DNA from: G965247265 sp965247265 | Lineage (GTDB): Bacteria > Pseudomonadota > Gammaproteobacteria > UBA4575 | Length of the DNA stretch: 64,000 bases | Reading direction: 5' to 3' | NCBI GenBank assembly: GCA_965247265.1 | Contig: OZ252002.1 | Location: 1,984,001-2,048,000, forward strand | Shown: one piece after another, positions 34,162 through 41,297 of the stretch | Position numbering within the stretch: the first letter of the stretch is position 1 | How the letters are laid out: each line of letters starts with the position of its first letter | Notes under the pieces: generated by a model | Databases searched by the model: none | Told to the model about the DNA's origin: nothing | Seen by the model: only the letters and a program-made list of their open reading frames with translations | Made by a program: the position numbers and the translations under genes

Positions 34162-34680
34162 ATGGGTAATATTTTATACGCAGCATATGGTTCAAATCTT
34201 CACCCAATACGATTATCGGAACGTGTTCCATCAGCAAAATTCTTAGGAAAAGGGATTCTTAATAAAAAGGTTCTTCGATTTCATAAACTCAGCAAAGATG
34301 GTTCCGGGAAATGCAATATTGTTAATGACGACAAACAGAACATCTATCTTGCAGTATATAAAATAGATCCATCTGAAAAACTGTTATTGGATAATATTGA
34401 AGGCGTTGGATATGGCTACCGAACTGAAGAAGTTAAGGTAGCTGGTTTTGGTACATGTTTCACCTACATTGCGCAGGAATCTCATATAGTCGACTCACTC
34501 AACCCTTACACGTGGTATAAGGAGTTGGTCCTTGTCGGATGTATAAATTTGGAGTTCCCACCAGATTATATTGAACGAATTCGTGATGTTGAGGCTGATG
34601 TTGATATAGATAAGCAAAGACATTCAAAACACATGCAGTTGGTCGCGAATGCAAAAAATAATCATATAGATTTTTTATGA
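34162..34680 (+). CDS. Gamma-glutamylcyclotransferase-like (GGCT/AIG2 fold) protein
   Basis: 172 codons. Begins with the fold signature ILYAAYGSNLHPIRLSERVP, later DNIEGVGYGYRTEEV (catalytic-Glu region of the GGCT-like fold) and NPYTWYKELVLVGC, the substrate-loop region. Such enzymes release 5-oxoproline from gamma-glutamyl peptides; the actual substrate here is unknown. The stop codon is part of the next palindrome. Confidence 0.8.
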   Translation: MGNILYAAYGSNLHPIRLSERVPSAKFLGKGILNKKVLRFHKLSKDGSGKCNIVNDDKQNIYLAVYKIDPSEKLLLDNIEGVGYGYRTEEVKVAGFGTCFTYIAQESHIVDSLNPYTWYKELVLVGCINLEFPPDYIERIRDVEADVDIDKQRHSKHMQLVANAKNNHIDFL

Positions 34681-34704
34681 CCGCTAACGACCCAAAGCGG
34701 ACAT
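34677..34704. repeat. Island palindrome, copy 6
   Basis: atgaccgct-aacgacccaa-agcggacat; the TGA at 34678-34680 ends the GGCT-like gene. Confidence 0.8.
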
Positions 34705-34778
34705 TTTATAATTGAAAAGTCGTTTCTTTAAGCCAGTAAAGTAGCTTAATTATCTTCTGCATTAAATACCGCTGTGAC

Positions 34779-35027
34779 GTGCTGATAAGAGAGTGTTACG
34801 AGAGTTTGTATTACCTACCCAAACAAAAGCGTATCATTTTAATTGTGGATGCTATACGCAGACAAAGAAGAAAGTGTAAAGTGCAAAGTTATTCGCCTAC
34901 ATTTGAATTATGGTTCAACAAACTCATTGCAGTGATGGATCAGCTAGGAGCTGCCGAGTACTCGTATGAAACGATCAGGAAAGCGGCACACAATCCTTTA
35001 CTAACTTATTACAGTGACGGTTACTGA
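34779..35027 (+). CDS. Small basic hypothetical protein
   Basis: 82 codons from GTG 34779. Basic, helical (ECYESLYYLPKQKRIILIVD, AIRRQRRKCKVQSYSPTFEL). No family recognised. The next gene starts after 5 bp in the same direction, so the two look like a pair. Confidence 0.45.
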   Translation: MLIRECYESLYYLPKQKRIILIVDAIRRQRRKCKVQSYSPTFELWFNKLIAVMDQLGAAEYSYETIRKAAHNPLLTYYSDGY

Positions 35028-35032
35028 ACGTG

Positions 35033-35227
35033 ATGAAACAATTACAGAATTGCAGAGCGTGCAAACACCATGAAAAAATCTTGAACAGCACGCATATTAA
35101 CTGCGCCAGCGTCAAAGCCAGCCCTACACCCATGACGCGTGCAAGCAATTCAAATTATTGGAACTGGCCAACCGATTTTGATCCGATCTGGTTACAAAGT
35201 TGCAATGATTTTAAAAAAGGACGTTAA
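35033..35227 (+). CDS. Small cysteine-containing hypothetical protein
   Basis: 64 codons from ATG 35033 (GTG 35030 is an alternative). Cysteines spaced as NCRACKHHEK, HINCAS and LQSCNDF with NYWNWPTDFDPIWL between them, suggesting a small metal-binding fold. I do not recognise a named family. It ends 42 bp before the left end of the IS6-family element. Confidence 0.5.
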   Translation: MKQLQNCRACKHHEKILNSTHINCASVKASPTPMTRASNSNYWNWPTDFDPIWLQSCNDFKKGR

Positions 35228-35269
35228 TTTAGTTTAAAAAAATAGCAAGAAAATGGCACTAGTTGAGAC

Positions 35270-36060
35270 GGTACTGACAAGTTAACTTTCATGCGTCTGC
35301 GAGTTCCAGTAAATACATATTCTATAATGCCGTAACGCAATTCCAAGACGCAAAGGCGTTCTCTCTAAATATTCGGTAATGCTTTGCTGATACTAAATGA
35401 CGACCAAGATTGAACAGATTGTATACCGCTGCATGAGCATTTAAAAATCGTTGCGCTTGTTGCATCGATTTGAATCGCCGCATGCCTCGCTCTCGAACGC
35501 GTGTCGGTTGACGTGAAACTTCGGCTCGGTTATTCGCATACTGAGTGGTATCGTGAATGGACTCTGGAATGAGTTCTCGGTGCGCGACACCATAACTTCT
35601 CAATTTATCCGTCACGATCTTTCTGGGCTCACTGCCATGCTTTTTTATTAGGCGCTTGAAAAAATGCTTGGCTGCTTTACCATCGCGCCGTGCCTGTAAA
35701 AATACATCGACAACTTCGCCATCCTGGTCCACTGCACGCCACAAGTATTTCTGTTGTCCATGAATCTTAACGAAAACTTCATCTATATAAAGTGTATCGC
35801 CATACCCTCGGTGTCGACGCTTCAATTGCCTGGCGTATTGAGGACCAAATTTGTTACACCACAAACGAATGGACTCATAGCTGACTTCAACGCCTCGTTC
35901 AGTTAACAGATCTTCAATATCGCGATGACTTACATTGAATCGATAGTAAAGCCATACAGCATATTGAATAATTTCAGAAGGAAAGCGATGACGTTTATAT
36001 GAACTGATTGATGTATTCATCTAGACATTGTCGCGCAGATGCACTTAACTTGTCAGTACC
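35270..36060 (-). mobile_element. IS6-family (IS26-like) insertion sequence
   Basis: 791 bp with perfect 16-bp inverted repeats GGTACTGACAAGTTAA at both ends and one transposase gene. The flanking eight bases (gttgagac and gtaagcag) do not match, so there is no target duplication. The right flank cuts straight into a palindrome copy, leaving only its 3' half. IS6 elements cause such adjacent deletions. Confidence 0.9.
35322..36020 (-). CDS. IS6-family transposase
   Basis: 232 codons, usual length. HTH region (RFNVSHRDIEDLLTERGVEV), then DDE domain with DTLYIDEVFVKIHGQQKYLW (first Asp), KIVTDKLRSYG (second Asp) and YANNRAEVSRQPTRVRERGM (Glu). All motifs intact and the frame is open, so the element may be active. 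Confidence 0.93.
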   Translation of the reverse strand: MNTSISSYKRHRFPSEIIQYAVWLYYRFNVSHRDIEDLLTERGVEVSYESIRLWCNKFGPQYARQLKRRHRGYGDTLYIDEVFVKIHGQQKYLWRAVDQDGEVVDVFLQARRDGKAAKHFFKRLIKKHGSEPRKIVTDKLRSYGVAHRELIPESIHDTTQYANNRAEVSRQPTRVRERGMRRFKSMQQAQRFLNAHAAVYNLFNLGRHLVSAKHYRIFRENAFASWNCVTAL

Positions 36061-36345
36061 GTAAGCAGACATTAAAAAAATATTTATAAAAAAATATAAA
36101 AATATATTTTGAGGGTGACACTAAAGCCTAGATTTAGCAGACCCCGATCGGATGCACTCCCACCTTTCTAAATAGACACAACTCTAGATTAAAAACTCCA
36201 CCACATGCGCAAACCCATGAAGTCGAAATCCCCAGCAGTGGGAAGATCGAATTGCGCGAGCAAATCATACTTATATATAAGTAGCCGACCACATGTGCAG
36301 ATCAATGTTAAAATGCTGACAAAGACTCAGAAATTAAAAGAGACT

Positions 36346-36366
36346 TGTATATAGATACGTATATAG
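36346..36366 (+). repeat. Arm-type repeats at the right end of the left element
   Basis: TGTATATAG (36346-36354) and CGTATATAG (36358-36366), 12 bp apart, the same motif and spacing as the three copies at 27614-27645 near the other end. Confidence 0.45.
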
Positions 36367-36418
36367 AGATTATCTATGAAGTATATATTTATATATATCA
36401 TACAGTTGTAGTTGTATC

Positions 36419-36440
36419 TGGCGGAGAGTGAGGGATTCGA
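36419..36440. repeat. tRNA-Ser 3'-end duplicate (attachment site between two elements)
   Basis: TGGCGGAGAGTGAGGGATTCGA matches the tRNA-Ser 3' half at 46394-46415 apart from one base in the acceptor stem and the TGG/TGA difference. It encodes the CCA that the intact tRNA-Ser gene lacks. Together with 46397 it bounds a segment of about 10 kb with its own integrase. Confidence 0.7.
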
Positions 36441-36664
36441 TACATCTCGCACTATTTAGCCCCTAATATGTTCAATCACTTATATTAGCTTCCTCAGAGC
36501 ATAGTTGTATTTGATGGGGCTGGATGGGGGGTAAACGCGACAGATTTCGTGACACCTCAATAAGCACTTACTACCCATATATTAGATTCTGAATATCACT
36601 ACCTCAGAAATATAATTTCCACAACGAGGACATTTCATGAACGGCTATGATAGCTTGTCAGATC

Positions 36665-37249
36665 ATGTGTGGCCGCTTTTCACTAGATCATTATCCTAAG
36701 TCCATCATCGATGCATTAGATGTGGGCCCTGTTCAATTTTCCCCTCGAACACAAGTCTATCCGACCCAGCAAGTCGATGTCATTTTCCGTAGCGATTACG
36801 GTAACGAAGTTGCTGGAATGACATGGGGTTGGGAACGACCATTCACCAAAAGACCATTAATTAATGCCCGTGGATTCGATGCATGGGAAAAACGTACATG
36901 GTCTAAAGCCATGCGTGAACGTCGTTGCATAATTCCTACAAGTGGATTCTTTGAGTGGAATGAGAATCAACCAAAAGGTAATCGGGACCGTTACAGAATA
37001 AATCCAACGTTTGATGATGGCTTTGCATTTGGTGGATTGTATGAAATCAATTCCGAATCAGGCGAAATGTTTACATCTATTCTTACAACAGATCCAAATA
37101 AAAAGATGGCAAAGATCCATCATCGTATGCCTGTAATCCTAGATAATCATGAATATGACAATTGGTTTAAGTCAGATGATCGAGAATTGATTAATCATCT
37201 AATGAGCCCTGCAAATGAAAAATGGATAGAAGTAGTAAAAGGTATATGA
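36665..37249 (+). CDS. SRAP family protein (YedK/HMCES type)
   Basis: 194 codons from ATG 36665, because the family needs Cys directly after the initiator Met: MCGRFSLDHYP. Key residues are present: C2, Asn in LINARGFDAWEKRTW, Glu in PTSGFFEWNE, His in KIHHRMPVIL. SRAP proteins form a DNA-protein crosslink with abasic sites in single-stranded DNA and shield them. As cargo of an integrating element it may protect replication intermediates. A start 18 bp upstream would block C2 and is rejected. Confidence 0.9.
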   Translation: MCGRFSLDHYPKSIIDALDVGPVQFSPRTQVYPTQQVDVIFRSDYGNEVAGMTWGWERPFTKRPLINARGFDAWEKRTWSKAMRERRCIIPTSGFFEWNENQPKGNRDRYRINPTFDDGFAFGGLYEINSESGEMFTSILTTDPNKKMAKIHHRMPVILDNHEYDNWFKSDDRELINHLMSPANEKWIEVVKGI

Positions 37250-37286
37250 ACTATTTCTGTTTGCAGTCCCTTATTGAGAATATGTA

Positions 37287-37412
37287 ATGGATATTGGCCA
37301 GCTTATAACATTAGTCTTAATGCTCATGTTTGCAGCTTATATTTGTTTAGGAAAAAGTAATGAATATAGAAACGCAATTATTAGTCTATTTAATATTGTT
37401 GATGTTATCTGA
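37287..37412 (+). CDS. Very small membrane peptide (possible)
   Basis: 41 codons: MDIGQLITLVLMLMFAAYIC then a polar end. One predicted helix. Overlaps the next small gene in another frame (from 37360). Coding status uncertain. Confidence 0.35.
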   Translation: MDIGQLITLVLMLMFAAYICLGKSNEYRNAIISLFNIVDVI

Positions 37413-37512
37413 CACCGTAATTCCATTACCAATTACAGCGAGCATATTATTTTTTGTCGTATTAAAGCGTCCTGAATGGTTTAGAGATTTATATCATCAA
37501 GTATATGAATAA
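37360..37512 (+). CDS. Small membrane protein
   Basis: 50 codons: MNIETQLLVYLILLMLSDTV with a second hydrophobic stretch (IPLPITASILFFVVL) and KRPEWFRDLYHQVYE at the end. It overlaps the following exported-protein gene by 8 bp (start at 37505), so coupled translation is likely. No family recognised. Confidence 0.5.
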   Translation: MNIETQLLVYLILLMLSDTVIPLPITASILFFVVLKRPEWFRDLYHQVYE

Positions 37513-37954
37513 GTTCTTGCCACTCATTTTAATTGTATGCGCAACGATATATTTTTATCCGATTACTTCCTTAGCGCAAAAATTCGATCCTGATAGCGAA
37601 GAAGGCAAAGCCTTTAATAATGAATCTAGTGAATTTGTTACCTGCTCCAGCTTTTATGGAGTGCTTAATGAAGCCGCAAAAAGATCCGAGAGTGAAGATG
37701 CGGCTGAATTAGCTGTCAAGTCAGTACATTTCAGTGAAGAGGCTTTTGATTATGCTTTACTTTATGCTGAGACAACGCGTAGTGAAGATCTAGCAATGAA
37801 AGTTACGCTCGCAAGACTTAAGTTGGAAATAGATGATATGAAAAAAGAAATTGAAGGAGATTTTAGCAACACACCTATTCTAATGGCCAAATATCTTGAA
37901 CCATGCAAGGAAAAAATGGAACACCCTACTGCTGTTATTGAAAAGTGGCAATAA
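37505..37954 (+). CDS. Exported helical protein of unknown function
   Basis: 149 codons. Signal peptide (FLPLILIVCATIYFYPITSLAQ), then an acidic helical domain with one pair of cysteines (FVTCSSFYGVLNEAAKRSES and LEPCKEKME). Resembles small periplasmic proteins of about 130 residues with an N-terminal Cys and C-terminal Cys found near phage or element genes. Function unknown. A degraded second copy of its beginning lies at 37995. Confidence 0.6.
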   Translation: MNKFLPLILIVCATIYFYPITSLAQKFDPDSEEGKAFNNESSEFVTCSSFYGVLNEAAKRSESEDAAELAVKSVHFSEEAFDYALLYAETTRSEDLAMKVTLARLKLEIDDMKKEIEGDFSNTPILMAKYLEPCKEKMEHPTAVIEKWQ

Positions 37955-37994
37955 ATAACATAAATTTAAACATATTTTATTTTGGATTAGCACT

Positions 37995-38057
37995 ATGCGT
38001 CTAATCCCACTCATTTTAATTTATTTGCAACATCTACGTTGTGATTTAGCGAGGTAG
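37995..38057 (+). pseudogene. Degraded copy of the start of the preceding exported-protein gene
   Basis: The bases ccactcattttaatt followed by a diverged gcgcaac/tgcaac stretch repeat the leader of the gene at 37505. The frame stops after 20 codons. It looks like a partial duplication that lost the rest of the gene. Confidence 0.4.
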
Positions 38058-38060
38058 CTT

Positions 38061-38246
38061 ATGTGCAATTACGATCTAATTGAATATTATCAACTATTAC
38101 AAGAAGACTCTGAAAAAATTGATAAAGAATTATCAAAGCTAGACGATATAATTAGTGAAATACATCGCGATAATTCTTTGGAAACAAGTTACGCAGAGAA
38201 ACTAACAGAAACGGCCAGATTACAAACAAAATTCCAGGAGTCGTAA
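38061..38246 (+). CDS. Small coiled-coil protein
   Basis: 61 codons, almost wholly charged helix (LIEYYQLLQEDSEKIDKELS, KLDDIISEIHRDNSLETSYA). It ends 2 bp before the next gene's start, so the two are likely cotranscribed. No family recognised. Confidence 0.5.
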   Translation: MCNYDLIEYYQLLQEDSEKIDKELSKLDDIISEIHRDNSLETSYAEKLTETARLQTKFQES

Positions 38247-38248
38247 TC

Positions 38249-38626
38249 ATGCCTAATACTAAAAGCTATGACATTTTATCAATTAACGCTGTAACACTTG
38301 CTACTTCTAATATGATGCAAGCAATAAAGTTTTACAAGAAAATTGGTTTTGTATTGTTTCAAGGTGGTATAGAGGAAATGTTTACTAGTTTTAAAGTCGG
38401 GGAATCACAAATACTAAACATAACAATAGAAAGACCAGATTTTAGAGGTTTATGGTGGGGTCGTATAATTTTTTATGTCTCTAATGTTGATATTTTATAT
38501 CAGCATATTATTAAGCATGGATTAAATCCAGATTTTGCTCCTCGAGATGCTGCGTGGAATGAACGCTATTTCCATATTACCGATCCAGATGGTCATGAAC
38601 TAAGTTTTGCCCAACGAATCACTTAA
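38249..38626 (+). CDS. VOC (glyoxalase/bleomycin-resistance fold) family protein
   Basis: 125 codons. Begins SINAVTLATSNMMQAIKFYK KIGF, the vicinal-oxygen-chelate start, and ends NERYFHITDPDGHELSFAQ with the typical DPDGHELSF motif. One VOC unit, so it should act as a homodimer with a divalent metal. Substrate unknown; glyoxalase, dioxygenase and antibiotic-binding members share the fold. Confidence 0.85.
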   Translation: MPNTKSYDILSINAVTLATSNMMQAIKFYKKIGFVLFQGGIEEMFTSFKVGESQILNITIERPDFRGLWWGRIIFYVSNVDILYQHIIKHGLNPDFAPRDAAWNERYFHITDPDGHELSFAQRIT

Positions 38627-38663
38627 TAATTACCTTAATTGTTATGAAAATATTGATAAACCT

Positions 38664-38927
38664 ATGCGCATCATCCAATCCTTTAACGACCTTGACCTAT
38701 TAGAACAACTGTAACCGTACTGCACCGATTGCGGTCACTGTGGGGATGTGGTTGATGAATACTACTTAACATAAAATGATTTATTAATAACTGACTTGCT
38801 GCACAAGCTTAAATGCAATCAGTGTGGCAGCAAGGATGTAACCTTCAAGCTTGTGTCCAATGAAGCAATGGCGTTTCTGGATAAGTCTAATGTTGCATTC
38901 TTTTCGGATAATTTGAGGACGGCATGA
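38664..38927 (+). pseudogene. Zinc-ribbon protein with two in-frame TAA codons
   Basis: One frame of 88 codons from ATG 38664: MRIIQSFNDLDLLEQL, TAA (38712-38714), PYCTDCGHCGDVVDEYYLT, TAA (38772-38774), NDLLITDLLHKLKCNQCGSK DVTFKL and on to TGA 38925-38927. Two CxxC pairs (CTDC and CNQC) suggest a zinc ribbon. The frame is otherwise unbroken and its end touches a palindrome copy. Confidence 0.6.
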
Positions 38928-38955
38928 ATGCCCGCTTTGGGTCGTAAGCGGTCAT
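38928..38955. repeat. Island palindrome, copy 7 (centre inverted)
   Basis: atgcccgct-ttgggtcgta-agcggtcat, directly after the TGA of the zinc-ribbon gene; the asymmetric centre is in the opposite orientation to copies 1, 4 and 6. Confidence 0.75.
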
Positions 38956-38998
38956 TCATTATTCCTACTAGCTTTTATTTATTACGTCGAACCGTGAT

Positions 38999-39504
38999 TC
39001 ACTCACAGTTCAATGTTCCCCCCGCAACATTGAGGAAGGCACTCAAAGTCGTGTTATTTACACAGATGAGATTACCTGCTGCAATGTTCTTCTGGACAAG
39101 CGCTTTTGCATTCCTATTTACTGTGATCCTGCCGCTTAAGGTCTCATTTTCAATGACGTTCGCGGGTTGCATGCTCAAGCACAACGAGATCCCCTGTGAA
39201 CACGGTGTTGGCGATGACATTAGCAACGGCCGATGCCTTCCTGCCCATCAGTACGAACTACCCGGATCCTGCCACCAACCTTATTGTTCAGCAGTAAAAC
39301 GTTATCAGTGTCTCTTATAGTAAGATTTCCCTTGATGGTGCTTGATATAATGGCACAAGAACTTTCAAGGCTAACTAATAAGTTATTTTCAAATGTTTCA
39401 TTTTCAAGCACGCCGTCGCCACAACCCTCTGCCATGGCGGCACTTGATGTAATTACCAATAACAAAGAGACCGCGAAATTTACTATGAGCTGCTTTACTT
39501 TCAT
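38999..39504 (-). pseudogene. Exported beta-repeat protein, two frameshifts
   Basis: Signal peptide (QLIVNFAVSLLLVITSSAAMA), then repeats of the form N..I.G.L.V..(N)..V..N.V.G.I.V (IKGNLTIRDTDNVLLLNNKV GGRIRVVRTDG). Near 39240 the frame shifts to SAVANVIANTVFTGDLVVLE, and near 39175 again to PANVIENETLSGRITVNRNA…CVNNTTLSAFLNVAGG, ending at 38999. Likely a small right-handed beta-helix or bactofilin-like secreted protein, now broken. Confidence 0.65.
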
Positions 39505-39531
39505 TATTATTCTCCTCAGCTAACGGAAACT

Positions 39532-39699
39532 CTAGCTAAATAAGCTAAAAAAGTTCCAGATCATAATACCAAAAAACAAAAGCGCTCCACATACGAATGT
39601 ATAAATAAACAACCTATCAGCAAGTAAGAGTGGGGCTTTTTGTCCCTTCAAGATGATTGATTCGATTTTGATCTTTTCTCGGTCTGTAGTCTCTCTCAT
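39532..39699 (-). CDS. Small membrane protein
   Basis: 55 codons from ATG 39699 (TTG 39714 also in frame). Charged N-terminus (MRETTDREKIKIESIILKGQ) and one C-terminal helix (RLFIYTFVCGALLFFGIMIW). No family recognised; coding status moderately likely. Confidence 0.45.
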   Translation of the reverse strand: MRETTDREKIKIESIILKGQKAPLLLADRLFIYTFVCGALLFFGIMIWNFFSLFS

Positions 39700-39892
39700 T
39701 CTGATTATTCCCAATCCTTATATTCAGTAAAAAAACACCACTCACACATTAAGATCTTAAGGAAAAAATATCGAACAATTATTGATTTAGATCAATATAA
39801 ATTTGAACCCTAAAGCGAGGGAGATAAAACTGTGGCAGCAGAGAAAAAATAAGTTATAAAACTGATCTAAAGAAGCGTCTTTTAAATCATAG

Positions 39893-39920
39893 AATGACCG
39901 CTTTTGGCCGAAAGCGGACA
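39893..39920. repeat. Island palindrome, copy 8
   Basis: atgaccgct-tttggccgaa-agcggacat, perfect but for one arm base; the last copy seen toward the right. It lies 8 bp beyond the stop of the convergent gene at 39929. Confidence 0.75.
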
Positions 39921-39928
39921 TTGCGTAA

Positions 39929-40207
39929 CTAATTTTGTATTAACCTTTCACTAAACTCCACCGACACCTCCTCATACAACCAAGCATCTTGAGGTTCCTT
40001 CCATTCCTTAACTATCGTCTTCCTTCTTTCATATTCTCTATATTCAATAAGTCCCTCTTCCTTTAGCTTTGCGTAAATGGCTCTTAATGATAAGCATGCA
40101 TCTGCTACATGCACCACATCTACTGGCTCCCATTCCACATATGGCTTCTTCATTATCTGATCAGCCTTGATAATCTCTTCTTTTATATTGGCGTGGATTT
40201 CAATCAA
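39929..40207 (-). CDS. Small hypothetical protein
   Basis: 92 codons: helical and charged (IEIHANIKEEIIKADQIMKK, VHVADACLSLRAIYAKLKEE). No family recognised. A ttacccatata motif lies 61 bp upstream of its start, shared with two other island genes. Confidence 0.55.
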   Translation of the reverse strand: MIEIHANIKEEIIKADQIMKKPYVEWEPVDVVHVADACLSLRAIYAKLKEEGLIEYREYERRKTIVKEWKEPQDAWLYEEVSVEFSERLIQN

Positions 40208-40568
40208 AATTGATCCTTCTTGATGTTAAAATGGCCTATATCGACTAACCCCTACCCTTACCCTTACTTACCCATATATAAGCGATTTTCCCCTCTGAAA
40301 GCCGCATAGAATAGGGCCGAAATTCAAGTTTTTAAGGGTCTTAGGTATCTATAAATAGCTAGAAACTTGGTCTTATTATTCAGGTCTAAAGTCATACCTA
40401 TTGTTTGGTTAGCTCCATTACCAATGGATGGGTTATAGAAGTTATTCAGTAGGTGCTCGCCATCGTAGGCTTGTGTGGTTTCCCCTATCACGCACACGCT
40501 CTTAAGCTGGCGGTGGCGGGTTTAACTAAAAGGCCTATTATATTTTTTAGTCATAAGTATAGAAATAT
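40208..40568. other. Intergenic region with shared promoter-like motif
   Basis: About 360 bp without a gene. Contains a pyrimidine-rich cccctacccttacccttactta stretch leading into ttacccatata (40268-40278). The remainder shows no clear structure. Confidence 0.4.
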
Positions 40569-41207
40569 TCAAAATCGTGGCGGATTCTTTTTCCAATATA
40601 AAATAAGAACAAAACCAAATAACATTCCACCTAAGTGTGCAAAATGCGCAATGCCTTCAGCTGTTCCAGTAATTCCAAACCATAATTCAATTGCGCCAAA
40701 GACTATGACAAACCATCTTGCCTCCATTGGTATAGGTGGGAAAATGAGAATGATTCGCTCTCGTGGGTAAAACATGCCAAAAGCTAGCAACAAACCAAAA
40801 ACACCACCCGAAGCACCTACCGTTGGATAGATATTTTCACCCTGAGAAGAAACCAATAACTGCATTAAGCCCGCACCCACTACACAGACAAAATAATAAA
40901 CAGCGAAAACTTTAGAACCCCATAAATTTTCAATGCGTGAGCCAAACATCCACAAGGCATACATGTTCAACAACAAATGCATTACACCACCATGCAAAAA
41001 TGCATACGTCACCAATTGAGAAATGCCAAACTGTGGTTGTGTTGTCGCTATGTTTGGGCTGGGCGAAAGATCCAACGGCCACAATGCCAATTCTGCAATC
41101 ATGGCATTACCCATATACATTTGAAGCAAGAAAGTTACTCCAATCACAATTAGCAGTGACTTGACGACGGGTGTAACCGAGGCATATGGGATGGAAAAAC
41201 CTGTCAC
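40569..41207 (-). CDS. Rhomboid family intramembrane serine protease
   Basis: 212 codons, six hydrophobic helices. Diagnostic residues: HGGVMHLLLNMYALW in helix 2, catalytic Ser in VGASGGVFGLLLAFG (helix 4) and His in IAHFAHLGGMLFGFV (helix 6). Cleaves membrane-protein substrates within the inner membrane. It is complete and resembles chromosomal gammaproteobacterial rhomboids more than phage genes, so it is either cargo or a captured chromosomal gene. Confidence 0.92.
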   Translation of the reverse strand: MTGFSIPYASVTPVVKSLLIVIGVTFLLQMYMGNAMIAELALWPLDLSPSPNIATTQPQFGISQLVTYAFLHGGVMHLLLNMYALWMFGSRIENLWGSKVFAVYYFVCVVGAGLMQLLVSSQGENIYPTVGASGGVFGLLLAFGMFYPRERIILIFPPIPMEARWFVIVFGAIELWFGITGTAEGIAHFAHLGGMLFGFVLILYWKKNPPRF

Positions 41208-41297
41208 ACGTATCCTTACTTATAAATCATAATAGTTATATACACTCACTCATAAATTTTATATTACATGAGTTTTCATATAAATATGAACTCTAAT

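Larger units (their letters stand above)
36061..36664. other. Gap between IS6 and SRAP gene: truncated palindrome, arm repeats, attachment-like site
   Basis: No gene seen. It holds the 3' half of a palindrome (36061-36072, taagcagacatt), the AT-rich arm-type repeats at 36346-36366, the tRNA-Ser-like site at 36419-36440 and a tacccatata motif at 36571-36581 also found before two other island genes. Confidence 0.55.

Noticed and set aside
36647..36664. Upstream start for the SRAP gene
   Set aside because: It would add six residues before MCGRF and prevent exposure of the catalytic N-terminal Cys.
38928..39320. Plus-strand frame starting MPALGRKRSF
   Set aside because: Starts inside a palindrome copy and runs antisense to the exported beta-repeat pseudogene.
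30052..39920. CRISPR array
   Set aside because: The 26-30 bp repeats are hundreds to thousands of bases apart with genes between them; no regular spacers or cas genes.
30052..39920. Classical integron cassette array
   Set aside because: The palindromes lack the attC R and L boxes (RYYYAAC/GTTRRRY layout) and no IntI-type gene is visible.
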